A stretch of 64,000 bases of DNA from Bacillus sp. PK3_68 (GTDB lineage Bacteria > Bacillota > Bacilli > Bacillales > Domibacillaceae), in the NCBI RefSeq assembly GCF_003600835.1, contig NZ_NQYC01000001.1:1240001-1304000 (forward strand), written 5' to 3'. Positions 17,695-27,541 of this stretch are shown one piece after another. Made by a program: the position numbers and the translations under genes. Every line of letters starts with the position of its first letter. Position 1 is the first letter of the stretch. The notes below the pieces were generated by a model. It saw nothing but the letters and a program-made list of their open reading frames with translations, had not been told where the DNA came from and did no database searches.

Positions 17695-17930
17695 CGCTCA
17701 GCGGCCAGCCCGTACGCCGGCTTCGGTCTCTCTGACGGAGTCAAAAAACGACTCCTTGTCGAGTCCTCCAGCCGTCTAGCTGGCTAATCGGGTCGCTTCC
17801 GCTTTTCTTTGTCTAGCTCCGCCTCTTGGGGCTCGAGGTCATAAGCCAATCTGACTGAGTGGCTAAAAAACGCCCATTCGTCAGATTAGCTTATGCTTGT
17901 CGCCCCAGAACAGTCGGCTCTGCTTTTCCA
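17695..17930 (-). repeat. Dispersed hairpin module, type I plus type II unit (locus B)
   Basis: Unit B1 (17695-17807, type I) carries AGCGGCC and GGTCGCT arms and the inner hairpin GGAGTC/GACTCC. Unit B2 (17807-17930, type II) forms a long arm: CGAGGTCATAAGC and AATCTGAC pair with GTCAGATT and GCTTATGCTTGTCG. Between them is the boundary CTTCCGCTTTTCTTTGTCTAGCT. The block occupies the 3' untranslated region of the zinc-ribbon gene: on the minus strand GAAAAGC begins 3 nt after its stop, and a perfect terminator follows. Confidence 0.82.
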
Positions 17931-17931
17931 A

Positions 17932-18120
17932 TTACCCCATTCTTCTTTTTTCTTCTTCGAATAGATCGTTGAGAGAGCTTAAGGAACCATCTTCTTCAAC
18001 TTGATGAACAGAGATCACATTTTTTTCGACGGAGAGCTCAATAAAGCAATTCCAACAATAATACTGTGTTGTGCCAATTTTTCCAATTTCTTTGCTTTGA
18101 CAGTTTGGGCATGTAATCAT
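17932..18120 (-). CDS. Small zinc-ribbon protein
   Basis: 62-residue protein starting MITCPNCQSKEIGKIGTTQ, with CPNC at residues 4-7 and CWNC about 18 residues later, the arrangement of a treble-clef or rubredoxin-type zinc ribbon. The tail is acidic (DLFEEEKRRMG). The ATG at 18120 follows GCGAGGTGACG. The gene is 66 nt downstream of recD2 on the same strand, so it is probably co-transcribed. I know of similar small proteins in Bacillus next to recD2 but cannot name a function. Confidence 0.8.
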   Translation of the reverse strand: MITCPNCQSKEIGKIGTTQYYCWNCFIELSVEKNVISVHQVEEDGSLSSLNDLFEEEKRRMG

Positions 18121-18186
18121 GGGCGTCACCTCGCACGTTTTTTGCAAACAGGGTGCCCAGCTTTTCCCACTTTTATACATGCTCAA

Positions 18187-20577
18187 TTATAAAAAGTCGT
18201 ACGGTGTAATGGTTTTCATCCCGATCATTGGATCAATAGCCATCATAGTTTCTTCCGTTAGCAAGATTGAATCAGCCGCTTCTTCTTCTGCACAGTCATC
18301 CGCTAACACCTTTATTAACTTTTCTTTTAACGCTGTTTTACGCATCAGGTCGTCATTGCGCTCGATCCCAATTCGAAATGCCTCTTCCTCCCCGCACAGG
18401 ATCAAAAATTGCTTGCTGCGAGTGATCGCGGTATAAAGCAAATTGCGACGCAACATGCGGTAGTAACTTTTCACTACCGGCAAAATAACGATCGGAAATT
18501 CACTTCCTTGAGATTTATGGATAGAGCAGCAAAAAGCGTGCGTAATTTGATTCAAATCCTGCCTCGTGTAGGTGACTTCATTTCCTTCATAAGAGACGAT
18601 CACCATATCTTGCTTTTCGGTATTTTCTTTTGCAAAAAAGATCGATACTACTTCTCCGATATCCCCATTGAAAATATTTTGTTCCGGCTGATTAACGAGC
18701 TGAAGAACCTTATCACCGATCCGGTAATGAATGTCTCCAAAGTCAATTTGCTTACGGGAACCATCCGGGTTGGGATTGAGGATTTCCTGTAAAATTTCAT
18801 TGAGCCGATCAATGCCTGCCGGCCCTTTATACATCGGAGCAAGCACTTGGATATCTTTGGCTGTAAAACCTTTCCTAATGGCGCTTTTTACAACTTGCTC
18901 TACTGCATCAGGGATTTGCTGAACATGGCAGGGGATAAAAGAACGGTCCTTTTGCTGCTTCGTCAAATTAGACGGCAACAAACCGCTTTTAATTTCATGG
19001 GCCATTTCAATGATCGAAGATCCCTCTTCCTGGCGGTAAATATCTGTTAACTTTACAGTTGGAATCACACCGGATGCGAGCAAATCCTTTAATACTTGGC
19101 CAGGTCCTACAGAAGGCAGCTGGTCTTCATCCCCTACTAGCACGACTTGCATATCATCCGGCAATGCTTTAAACAATTGATGAGCCAGCCAGATATCCAC
19201 CATTGATACTTCGTCCACGATCAGCAGCCGCCCTGGAACCTCCCGTCCCTCTTCCCCTTCCATCGTTTCCTGTCCACTGAACCCGAGCAGGCGATGAATG
19301 GTTACCGCGGGCAGACCGGTTGACTCAGCCATCCTTTTTGCTGCCCGGCCTGTTGGTGCGGCAAGCTTAATTGGAAACGGTTCATCCTTTCCATACGCTT
19401 TAGGATCCAGCGAACAGCCATGCAATTCCGAATAAAGCTCCACAATGCCTTTAATGACCGTCGTCTTTCCCGTGCCTGGACCTCCCGTCAACAGCATAAT
19501 TGGCGACATCAATGCTGTTTGAATGGCTTCTTTTTGTGATGGTGCATATTGTACGCCTGTTCTTTCCTCCAAATCGCCAAGTGCCAACAGAAATTCTGAT
19601 TCAGGGAACTGGTCTTCATACTCTGTTTGCTTAAGCAAGCGCTCAATATTTGTAACAAGGCCTTTTTCCGAAAAATATAAAGAGGGCAGAAACACACGGT
19701 TATCTTCCCCGACCACTTTTTCCTCTTGCTCCAAAACAATCAGCTGCTTCGCTATCGCCTCAAAGGCGATTTGCTCTTTTCCGCTCTTTTCAAGAAGCGC
19801 CTTCACTTCTTTTAACAGCGGTTCTGCTTCCAAATAGCAGTGACCTTCCTGCATGCACTGCTGTTCGACAGTAAACAAAATTCCTGCTTTAATACGGTCG
19901 GGATGCTCACCCCCAATACCAATTTGCGCACCAAGCTCGTCTGCCCGACCAAAGCCAATTCCTTCGATATCCTCCACAAGTTGATAGGGATTTTTTTGGA
20001 TCACTTCAATGGCCTGCTGCTGATAAGCCTGATAAATTTTCATGGAAAGCTGTGGGCCAAAACCATACTGGCTAAGTGCGATCATAATTTGCTCAAGCCC
20101 TTGATGTTCAAGAAGCGTTTCATAAAGCGACTGGGCCTTGTCTGCAGGGAGTCGTGGCACCTCTTCAAGCGAAGAAGGGTCATTGAGAATTTTGGAGATC
20201 GCTCCCTCTCCCAGCGTTTCTACAATGGTTTCTGCTGTTTTTTTCCCAATTCCTTTAAACAAGTCACTCGATAAATATGTGACAACCCCTTGCTTCGTCT
20301 GCGGGATTTCCTTTTGAGCATGCCGCGCATGAAACTGACGGCCAAATTTAGGGTGTTCCTTAAACACGCCATAAAAAGAGTACACTTCATGTTCATGGAT
20401 TTGTGGAAAGTACCCTGTAACAACCACTTCTTTATCTTCACAGACATCATTCGTTTCAGTGACTCGAATCCGCATAACTGAGTAAAAGTTCTCTTCATTA
20501 TGGAAAATCGTCACCAGATGCCGCCCTTTTACATATTTTTCTCCATTTGCAAACAAATCCATTGAGCCTTGTTCCAT
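18187..20577 (-). CDS. recD2: ATP-dependent RecD2-type DNA helicase
   Basis: SF1B 5'-3' helicase, YrrC in B. subtilis, acting in replication-fork maintenance and repair independently of a RecBC complex. The long N-terminal region typical of RecD2 has helix-hairpin-helix segments (LFKGIGKKTAETIVETLGEG; VEDIEGIGFGRADELGAQIG). The helicase core has Walker A GGPGTGKTT near residue 346, Walker B VDEVSMVD, GDEDQLPSVGPG, and the C-terminal SIHKSQGSEFP and YTAITRSK motifs. The ATG at 20577 follows AAGGAG; 796 residues matches the family. Confidence 0.95.
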   Translation of the reverse strand: MEQGSMDLFANGEKYVKGRHLVTIFHNEENFYSVMRIRVTETNDVCEDKEVVVTGYFPQIHEHEVYSFYGVFKEHPKFGRQFHARHAQKEIPQTKQGVVTYLSSDLFKGIGKKTAETIVETLGEGAISKILNDPSSLEEVPRLPADKAQSLYETLLEHQGLEQIMIALSQYGFGPQLSMKIYQAYQQQAIEVIQKNPYQLVEDIEGIGFGRADELGAQIGIGGEHPDRIKAGILFTVEQQCMQEGHCYLEAEPLLKEVKALLEKSGKEQIAFEAIAKQLIVLEQEEKVVGEDNRVFLPSLYFSEKGLVTNIERLLKQTEYEDQFPESEFLLALGDLEERTGVQYAPSQKEAIQTALMSPIMLLTGGPGTGKTTVIKGIVELYSELHGCSLDPKAYGKDEPFPIKLAAPTGRAAKRMAESTGLPAVTIHRLLGFSGQETMEGEEGREVPGRLLIVDEVSMVDIWLAHQLFKALPDDMQVVLVGDEDQLPSVGPGQVLKDLLASGVIPTVKLTDIYRQEEGSSIIEMAHEIKSGLLPSNLTKQQKDRSFIPCHVQQIPDAVEQVVKSAIRKGFTAKDIQVLAPMYKGPAGIDRLNEILQEILNPNPDGSRKQIDFGDIHYRIGDKVLQLVNQPEQNIFNGDIGEVVSIFFAKENTEKQDMVIVSYEGNEVTYTRQDLNQITHAFCCSIHKSQGSEFPIVILPVVKSYYRMLRRNLLYTAITRSKQFLILCGEEEAFRIGIERNDDLMRKTALKEKLIKVLADDCAEEEAADSILLTEETMMAIDPMIGMKTITPYDFL

Positions 20578-20589
20578 CGGAGGCACTCC

Positions 20590-21252
20590 TTATATGTCAT
20601 TAGCTTTTTCTATCATTTTCTTTCCATAGCCAGCCAGCATATGATCTGGCTGAACTTCAAGCGCACGGTTGAACATAGCTAAAGCTCTTTCTGCATCTTT
20701 CAAATGTCCCGCATAGGCAACACCAAGATTATAGTAAGCATCCGCATGCCCCGGATCTTCTTCAACCACTTTCTCTAGCTGGCGGATCGCTTCATCATAG
20801 GCTTGCACCTTCGCTAAAGAAAGGCCCAGTTGAAAGCGGGCTTCTGTATCAGCTTCATTTAACTCCACTGCACGCTGTAAATATGGAAGGGCAAGGACGG
20901 GTTGATCTAGCTGAGCAAACGTCATGCCAAGCATAAAAAAGGCGTCGCTCTCTTCTATTCCTGACTTAACCGCTTGTTCAAATTCACGGCACGCCTCCTC
21001 TAGTCTTTCTTGCTCATAATAGAATGTACCGAGTGCATAATGCGCAGCACCTGCTGCTGGCTCTACTTCAATAGCTTTTTTATAAAATCGCTCAGCCCGC
21101 TCAAGCTCACCAACTGTCGATAACACATGACCAAAATTAATATATGCCGTCGGATCTTCCGGAGCTTCTTCAATTCGCTCTGAAAATAGCTTTAACGCTT
21201 CCTCCACTTTTCCTTGCTGCAAATATTCAATACCTTGTAAGTTCTTGTCCAT
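20590..21252 (-). CDS. yrrB: TPR repeat protein YrrB
   Basis: 220 residues made of about six tetratricopeptide repeats in tandem, each close to the W-LG-Y-A-F-A-P pattern, for example AYINFGHVLSTVGELERAE, AHYALGTFYYEQERLEEA and AYYNLGVAYAGHLKDAERA. No signal peptide or membrane segment, so it is a cytoplasmic scaffold; partners are unknown. It lies 12 nt upstream of recD2 and downstream of mnmA on the same strand, the same order as in B. subtilis. Confidence 0.9.
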   Translation of the reverse strand: MDKNLQGIEYLQQGKVEEALKLFSERIEEAPEDPTAYINFGHVLSTVGELERAERFYKKAIEVEPAAGAAHYALGTFYYEQERLEEACREFEQAVKSGIEESDAFFMLGMTFAQLDQPVLALPYLQRAVELNEADTEARFQLGLSLAKVQAYDEAIRQLEKVVEEDPGHADAYYNLGVAYAGHLKDAERALAMFNRALEVQPDHMLAGYGKKMIEKANDI

Positions 21253-21587
21253 TGGTCACCTCTATAGTTATATTCATCAAAATTATACCACAGAGCCGCA
21301 TCGTTCTTAACAGAAGAGATTAGCTTGAAAAAGAAACGAAGACAGCTCAACGAATCAGTCCCTGTCTTCATTTTTAATGAAGGCAAGCGCAGCGCTTGTT
21401 TGTCTATCCTTAAACGCTCATTGATAATTTCTCTAGTAAATCGACTTATGACAGGTAATATGAGACAAAGAGCTAAATTATTTATTTTCACTGATTCAGA
21501 AGATTACGGCCTAAAATTCTGGATGTATTGAGCAAAAAATAAAACCTTTAAAGCAGAACACCGCTTTAAAGGTTTTATCTTGTCTCT
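21253..21587. other. Intergenic region between mnmA and yrrB
   Basis: 335 bp with no convincing gene. Besides the terminator at 21541-21576 it holds a second inverted repeat, GAAGACAG (21338-21345) and CTGTCTTC (21362-21369), with T-rich sequence on both strands after the stem. Short frames here lack ribosome binding sites. Confidence 0.6.
21541..21576. terminator. Terminator of mnmA
   Basis: AAAACCTTTAAAGC pairs with GCTTTAAAGGTTTT around an 8-nt loop; on the minus strand TTTTATTTTTT follows. Confidence 0.85.
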
Positions 21588-22733
<1,146 letters not shown>

Positions 22734-22737
22734 TTAC

Positions 22738-23883
22738 TTACTTATTTGTTAGGCGTTCAATAATTGCCGCCAAAGCTTCTCCTGCTTGATCTATTTGTTC
22801 TTTCGTATTGGTGATGCCAAAACTGAAACGGATGGAGTTGCGAAGGCATTCAGATTCCTTCCCAAACATTGCCACGAGTACATGCGATGGTTCAATTGAC
22901 CCCGCTGTACAAGCAGATCCGCTCGAAGCAGCAATTCCAGCAAGATCTAAGTTCACAAGCAACGATTCTACATCTGTTCCAGGAAAACTCAAGTTTATCA
23001 CGTGAGGCAATGATCGTTCAAGCGATCCGTTCATCGAAAAGTTCACCTGTTTTTCCGACAGCATCCGGGTGAGCTGTTTCTTAAATGACATATAACGCTC
23101 TCTTTTTTCTTCCATGGATGCCATTGCCACTTCAATTGCCTTTCCAAAACCAGCAATCGCCGGAACATTCTCTGTTCCCGCTCGGCGCTTTCTCTCCTGC
23201 TCGCCGCCAAAGAGGCCAGGGGTGAGTGTGAGCCCTTCTTTTACATAGAGAAATCCGATGCCTTTTGGGCCGTTAATTTTGTGGCCTGATACCGACAGCA
23301 GGTCAATATGTTCGGCTTTCACATCAATCGGTACAGCTCCGTATGCCTGCACTGCATCCGTATGAAAAACAGCCTGGTGTTCTTTTAACAGTTCACCAAT
23401 CTCAGCAATCGGCTGGATCGTTCCTATTTCATTATTTCCATACATGATCGATACTAAAATTGTATCTTCCCGCAGGGCAGCCGCCAGGTCTGACAGACGA
23501 ACAAGTCCTTCTTCATTGACTGGCAAATAGGTCACTTCATATCCTTCATTTTCAAGATGAGCGCATGTATGAAGAACTGCATGATGCTCTATAGATGATG
23601 TAATAATATGACGGCCGCGTTGCTTCATCGCCTGTGCGGTTCCAACGATGGCTAAATTGTCAGCTTCGGTGCCTCCGCTCGTAAAAATGATCTCGTTAAA
23701 ATTAGCCCCAATGCTTGTTGCCGCCATTGTCCGTGCTTTGTCTACAACCTGCCGTGATGCTCGGCCAAATGAGTGGATGCTTGACGGATTGCCAAAGGTG
23801 TCATTCATTTGTTCTACCACTGTTTGTGTTACTTCCGGATGCATGGGAGTCGTTGCCGCATGATCTAAGTATATGCGTTCCAT
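22738..23883 (-). CDS. iscS: Cysteine desulfurase (YrvO/IscS type)
   Basis: PLP enzyme that removes sulfur from cysteine as a persulfide and passes it to MnmA; in B. subtilis YrvO has this tRNA role. The start MERIYLDHAATTPMHPEV is the family N-terminus. The PLP lysine lies in SVSGHKINGPKG, the substrate site is TGTENVPAIAG, and the persulfide cysteine is in SSGSACTAGS near residue 325. 381 residues is normal. It lies between cymR and mnmA, giving a sulfur unit of regulator, desulfurase and thiolase. Confidence 0.95.
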   Translation of the reverse strand: MERIYLDHAATTPMHPEVTQTVVEQMNDTFGNPSSIHSFGRASRQVVDKARTMAATSIGANFNEIIFTSGGTEADNLAIVGTAQAMKQRGRHIITSSIEHHAVLHTCAHLENEGYEVTYLPVNEEGLVRLSDLAAALREDTILVSIMYGNNEIGTIQPIAEIGELLKEHQAVFHTDAVQAYGAVPIDVKAEHIDLLSVSGHKINGPKGIGFLYVKEGLTLTPGLFGGEQERKRRAGTENVPAIAGFGKAIEVAMASMEEKRERYMSFKKQLTRMLSEKQVNFSMNGSLERSLPHVINLSFPGTDVESLLVNLDLAGIAASSGSACTAGSIEPSHVLVAMFGKESECLRNSIRFSFGITNTKEQIDQAGEALAAIIERLTNK

Positions 23884-23898
23884 TCCTCTGATCTCTCC

Positions 23899-24321
23899 TT
23901 AAATATAAAACATGTAGGCGTCGGATTGGCCGTTGCCGTCCGTGTGCTTCGCCAAATCCTCCAATGTTGTATTTTCAAGCACTCCTTTGATCGCGTCGCT
24001 AATTCGAATCCACAGCTCACGCTTTGCCGGCTCCTCGTCTTCAATGCCTTCAACGAGACTGATTGGTCCTTCTAGCACGCGAATAATGTCTCCCGCTGTA
24101 ATTGTTTCCGGTTCTCTGCCAAGTACGTACCCGCCATAAGCGCCACGTATGCTGCGAACAAGTCCAGAGTTACGGAGCGGTGCAATCAGCTGCTCAAGAT
24201 AGTGCTCTGACAAATTGTGGGCACCCGCAATAACTCTTAAAGAAGTCGGGCCCTCCCCGTGTCTCTTTGCCAATTCAATCATAATTGTTAATCCATATCT
24301 TCCTTTAGTTGAAATTCTCAT
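23899..24321 (-). CDS. cymR: Rrf2-family regulator CymR
   Basis: Represses cysteine uptake and synthesis genes; in B. subtilis it works in a complex with cysteine synthase CysK. The 140-residue protein begins MRISTKGRYGLTIMIELAKR, followed by the winged helix (LSEHYLEQLIAPLRNSGLV, SIRGAYGGYVLGR). The three-cysteine cluster of IscR-type Rrf2 proteins is absent, as expected for CymR. The ATG at 24321 follows AGGGGGT; the longer frame adds 11 non-conserved residues. Its ATG overlaps the stop of the upstream YczE-like gene as ATGA. Confidence 0.92.
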   Translation of the reverse strand: MRISTKGRYGLTIMIELAKRHGEGPTSLRVIAGAHNLSEHYLEQLIAPLRNSGLVRSIRGAYGGYVLGREPETITAGDIIRVLEGPISLVEGIEDEEPAKRELWIRISDAIKGVLENTTLEDLAKHTDGNGQSDAYMFYI

Positions 24322-24995
24322 ATGTTTACCCCCTGATTTTGAGCTTTTTTCCATTCATTTACTCTGTTTATTAGTATATCGGAAAATTGTTGACATTGCG
24401 GCAATGAAACCCCAACCGCCGTTCCCATCAGCAAACTGAATAGAAACGTGCCGAAGTGAACCGGTCCACCGATCAGCCAGGCGATGGCTAACACGATAAA
24501 TTCCATTCCTCGCCGGATGCTGGATACTTTCCAGCCTGTTTTTTTCATGACAGCCAGCATAAAGCTGTCTCGTGGCCCAGCGCCAAGCTGTGCAGAAAGA
24601 TAAAAAGACATTCCATAAGCCATGACAAACACACCTGCAATAAACATGACGAGCTTTCCTTTGAAGCTGCCGGGTGTGACAATGATCGGCAGCCATAAAA
24701 AGAAATCAATGAAGATACCAACAAGCAGCATGTTTAAATAAGCCCCTATTTGCGGCCATTCCCGCAAATAGAAAGAAGCAATCCCTAAAATTAAAAGACC
24801 GACAAGCACCGACCATGTACCAACCGTCAGTCCTACTTGTTCATACAATCCTACATGAAGGGCATCCCACGGCGTTGCCCCAAGGTCTGCTCGAATCAAT
24901 AGAACAATACCGAGAGACATAAATAAAAGGCCAATCGTAAAAATCGTCAGCCGAATCACAATATTCCCCTGCTTTTTTGCCTTTTCTCTTTTCAT
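24318..24995 (-). CDS. YczE/YitT-like membrane protein
   Basis: 225-residue membrane protein with five to six helices, such as LTIFTIGLLFMSLGIVLLI and LVMFIAGVFVMAYGMSF. The paired short motifs ADLGATPWDALHVGL and AQLGAGPRDSFMLAVMKK are the repeated signature of the YczE family (duplicated half-domains). Function is not established. It is the first gene of the cymR-iscS-mnmA transcript and overlaps cymR by 4 nt, so its translation is tied to that of the sulfur regulator; a link to sulfur compounds is only an inference from this. Confidence 0.82.
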   Translation of the reverse strand: MKREKAKKQGNIVIRLTIFTIGLLFMSLGIVLLIRADLGATPWDALHVGLYEQVGLTVGTWSVLVGLLILGIASFYLREWPQIGAYLNMLLVGIFIDFFLWLPIIVTPGSFKGKLVMFIAGVFVMAYGMSFYLSAQLGAGPRDSFMLAVMKKTGWKVSSIRRGMEFIVLAIAWLIGGPVHFGTFLFSLLMGTAVGVSLPQCQQFSDILINRVNEWKKAQNQGVNI

Positions 24996-25149
24996 CCATT
25001 TTTCCCCTTATCGAATGGATTGTCTATTACCTTTAATATAGTCAGCTTTCGCTATTATATCATAGAAAACCGGTCAAAAAACATGCTCTGCTCTCATTTC
25101 CTATGATACAGTGGAGAAAAAGAATTGGATCAAGAAATGAGGAATAAGC

Positions 25150-26415
25150 ATGAAACCATTAGCCTTTCGAATGCGTCCGCGGACGATCGAAGAAATTGTT
25201 GGCCAGGAGCACTTGGTCGCCCCTGGAAAAATCATTTATCGCATGGTCGCAGCAAAGCAGCTGTCCTCCATGATTTTATACGGCCCGCCCGGCGTTGGCA
25301 AAACATCGATCGCCAGTGCTATTGCCGGCAGTACAAAATATGCTTTTCGGACATTAAATGCTGTCACCAGCAACAAAAAAGACATGGAAATTGTGGCTGC
25401 CGAAGCAAAGATGTCGGGAAAGGTCATTTTACTTCTTGATGAGGTCCATCGGTTGGACAAAGGCAAACAAGATTTTTTGCTGCCATTTTTGGAGAATGGG
25501 ATGATTACACTAATTGGAGCGACCACAAGTAATCCCTACCATGCAATCAATCCCGCGATTCGCAGCCGCTGCCAAATTTTTGAACTAACACCGCTGACAC
25601 CTATCCAAATTGAAGAAACATTACGGAGGGCTCTTGAGGATAAAGAACGGGGTCTCGGCAGTTATCATACGGAGGTAGAAGAAAGCGCCCTTCAGCATTT
25701 TTCCCAGGCGAGCGGTGGTGATGTGCGCAGTTCATTAAATGCCCTTGAATTAGCGGTGTTATCTACACCTCCAAACGAAGAAGATGTCGTTGTTATTAGC
25801 CGTGAGATAGCTGAAGAATGCTTGCAGAAGAAAAGTTTCTCTCACGATAAAGACGGTGATGCTCATTATGACGTGATCAGTGCTTTTCAAAAATCCATCC
25901 GGGGCAGCGATGTGAATGCGGCTCTTCATTACTTGGCACGGTTGATTGAAGCTGGTGATTTGCCCAGCATTACAAGAAGGCTGCTTGTGACGGCTTACGA
26001 AGATATTGGTCTTGCTAGCCCACAAGCAGGACAGCGGACACTCGCCGCTATACAAATCGCGGAAAGGATTGGTTTTCCGGAAGCCCGAATTCCACTGGCA
26101 GCAGCCGTTATTGAATTATGCTTGTCACCGAAGTCCAATACAGCCATTACAGCGATCGATGCTGCTCTCACTGATATACGTGCTGGTAAAAGCGGTGACG
26201 TGCCTGACCATCTGAAGGACGCTCACTATGCAGGCGCCAAGGAACTTGGCCGTGGGATTGAGTATAAATACCCTCATAATTATGACAGCGGCTGGGTGAA
26301 ACAGCAGTACCTTCCTAATACGTTAAAAAACAAACGCTATTACGAACCGAAGCAAACAGGGAAATTTGAACAGGCGCTGTCTGGCATCTATGAAAAAATT
26401 GAGAGAGGGAAATAA
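25150..26415 (+). CDS. rarA: Replication-associated recombination protein A (RarA/MgsA)
   Basis: AAA+ ATPase of the clamp-loader clade acting at stalled forks (YrvN in B. subtilis). Walker A is GPPGVGKT near residue 45, Walker B LLLDEVHRLDK near 97, sensor 1 GATTSNPYHAINPAIRSRC. The C-terminal MgsA tetramerisation domain includes LVTAYEDIGLASPQ and PNTLKNKRYYEP. 421 residues is full length. GAGGAATAAGC precedes the ATG. It is divergent from the YczE-like gene and cymR, the order seen in B. subtilis. Confidence 0.95.
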   Translation: MKPLAFRMRPRTIEEIVGQEHLVAPGKIIYRMVAAKQLSSMILYGPPGVGKTSIASAIAGSTKYAFRTLNAVTSNKKDMEIVAAEAKMSGKVILLLDEVHRLDKGKQDFLLPFLENGMITLIGATTSNPYHAINPAIRSRCQIFELTPLTPIQIEETLRRALEDKERGLGSYHTEVEESALQHFSQASGGDVRSSLNALELAVLSTPPNEEDVVVISREIAEECLQKKSFSHDKDGDAHYDVISAFQKSIRGSDVNAALHYLARLIEAGDLPSITRRLLVTAYEDIGLASPQAGQRTLAAIQIAERIGFPEARIPLAAAVIELCLSPKSNTAITAIDAALTDIRAGKSGDVPDHLKDAHYAGAKELGRGIEYKYPHNYDSGWVKQQYLPNTLKNKRYYEPKQTGKFEQALSGIYEKIERGK

Positions 26416-26532
26416 TAGACAAAAAATTGAACATGCCCATGGCTATTGCAGATGTTTCTCTGCTTGAAAACTTGTCATATCCCCTCCTTCCTTTCGGTAA
26501 AATGATAGGAGTATGATAAAAGGAGAGGTTGT

Positions 26533-27336
26533 ATGGTCAAGTCGTATGCTGAAACGGCTAAGTTTGAACATGAATTTTGGTTGCAAATATTAGGTGATCA
26601 TGCCCGCTTCATTCACGATTCGCTTGCTCCAACTGAACAACGGGATATCAAACTGGCCCATCACTTCATCCAAGCTTTTGACCAGCTGTTGGAGAGCGTT
26701 CGAAGAGGAACAGATGATTTACTGGCGCTCAGCAGGCTGGCTGAGGGAGAAACAAAAAAGCTAAGAGCACTCAAACTCGATCTTATACGCAGACATCTTA
26801 TAGGAAAAGTGTCCATCCATCTAAGTCCCACTTTTATTAGCCATATGGTGAATGAACTTGACGAATATATACGCCTATTAAATGACTTGAAAATAGGAGA
26901 AGTTCCTCCAATTTATCACGCGCTCCATCACCATTTATTGTGGCTGCTAGATGCAGCAGGCCACGCTGGTGCCATATCAGATAACATGGATCAGATTGAA
27001 AAGAAAATTAAGCAAAAAAGCGACAGCTTTACAAAGGATTTTGAAGCTTTTTACTTAAAAGCAGTAGAAATGACGGGATTCTTGCGGACCGCCCTTTCTA
27101 CCTTTCCTGCATTGGATCGTTTTAACCAAGATACTTCTCTGGAAATAAAGCTATTTATGAATTTTCTCCGGGAAATTGAAGAACTGGAGATTAGTAAAGA
27201 AGCACTCGGAACATTCGCCCCGCTTATGGCTGACCATATGATGAGGGAAGAATGCTACTATTTAATGAAGCTCGCTGAGTCTACGGGACTGCAAATGCCA
27301 AGCTGCGATCCAACAAAGCCAAGAATAAATGAATAG
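26533..27336 (+). CDS. DUF2935 family helical protein
   Basis: 267 residues, almost all helix, in two similar halves typical of DUF2935. Each half begins with a His/Glu-containing helix (EHEFWLQILGDHARFI; KAVEMTGFLRTAL) and the second closes with LMADHMMREECYYLMKL. The spacing of H and E recalls metal-binding ferritin-like or hemerythrin-like bundles, but no metal is shown. Such proteins are common in spore formers and of unknown function. AAAGGAGAGG precedes the ATG. A strong terminator follows, so it is a one-gene unit. Confidence 0.8.
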   Translation: MVKSYAETAKFEHEFWLQILGDHARFIHDSLAPTEQRDIKLAHHFIQAFDQLLESVRRGTDDLLALSRLAEGETKKLRALKLDLIRRHLIGKVSIHLSPTFISHMVNELDEYIRLLNDLKIGEVPPIYHALHHHLLWLLDAAGHAGAISDNMDQIEKKIKQKSDSFTKDFEAFYLKAVEMTGFLRTALSTFPALDRFNQDTSLEIKLFMNFLREIEELEISKEALGTFAPLMADHMMREECYYLMKLAESTGLQMPSCDPTKPRINE

Positions 27337-27338
27337 CG

Positions 27339-27378
27339 AAAGAAAAGCGGCTGGTTTGCCAATCAGCCGCTTTTCTTT
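27339..27378 (+). terminator. Terminator of the DUF2935 gene
   Basis: AAAGAAAAGCGGCTG pairs perfectly with CAGCCGCTTTTCTTT around a 10-nt loop. Confidence 0.88.
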
Positions 27379-27541
27379 ATTTAATCTCCTAAATGAAAAA
27401 TGACACTTAAGCTATTTAATTTTTAAAAGCTCAAACAAGCATAACCCCATTCTAATTTTAGGACGGGGATAGAATACAGTTGTTTAACTTTTAATATAAG
27501 ATATTTCACTGGACTAAAATTTAACTCTCTGTACACTAAGC

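Noticed and set aside
21325-21531. 68-codon plus-strand frame between mnmA and yrrB
   Set aside because: No ribosome binding site or family resemblance; the stretch contains terminator-like hairpins.
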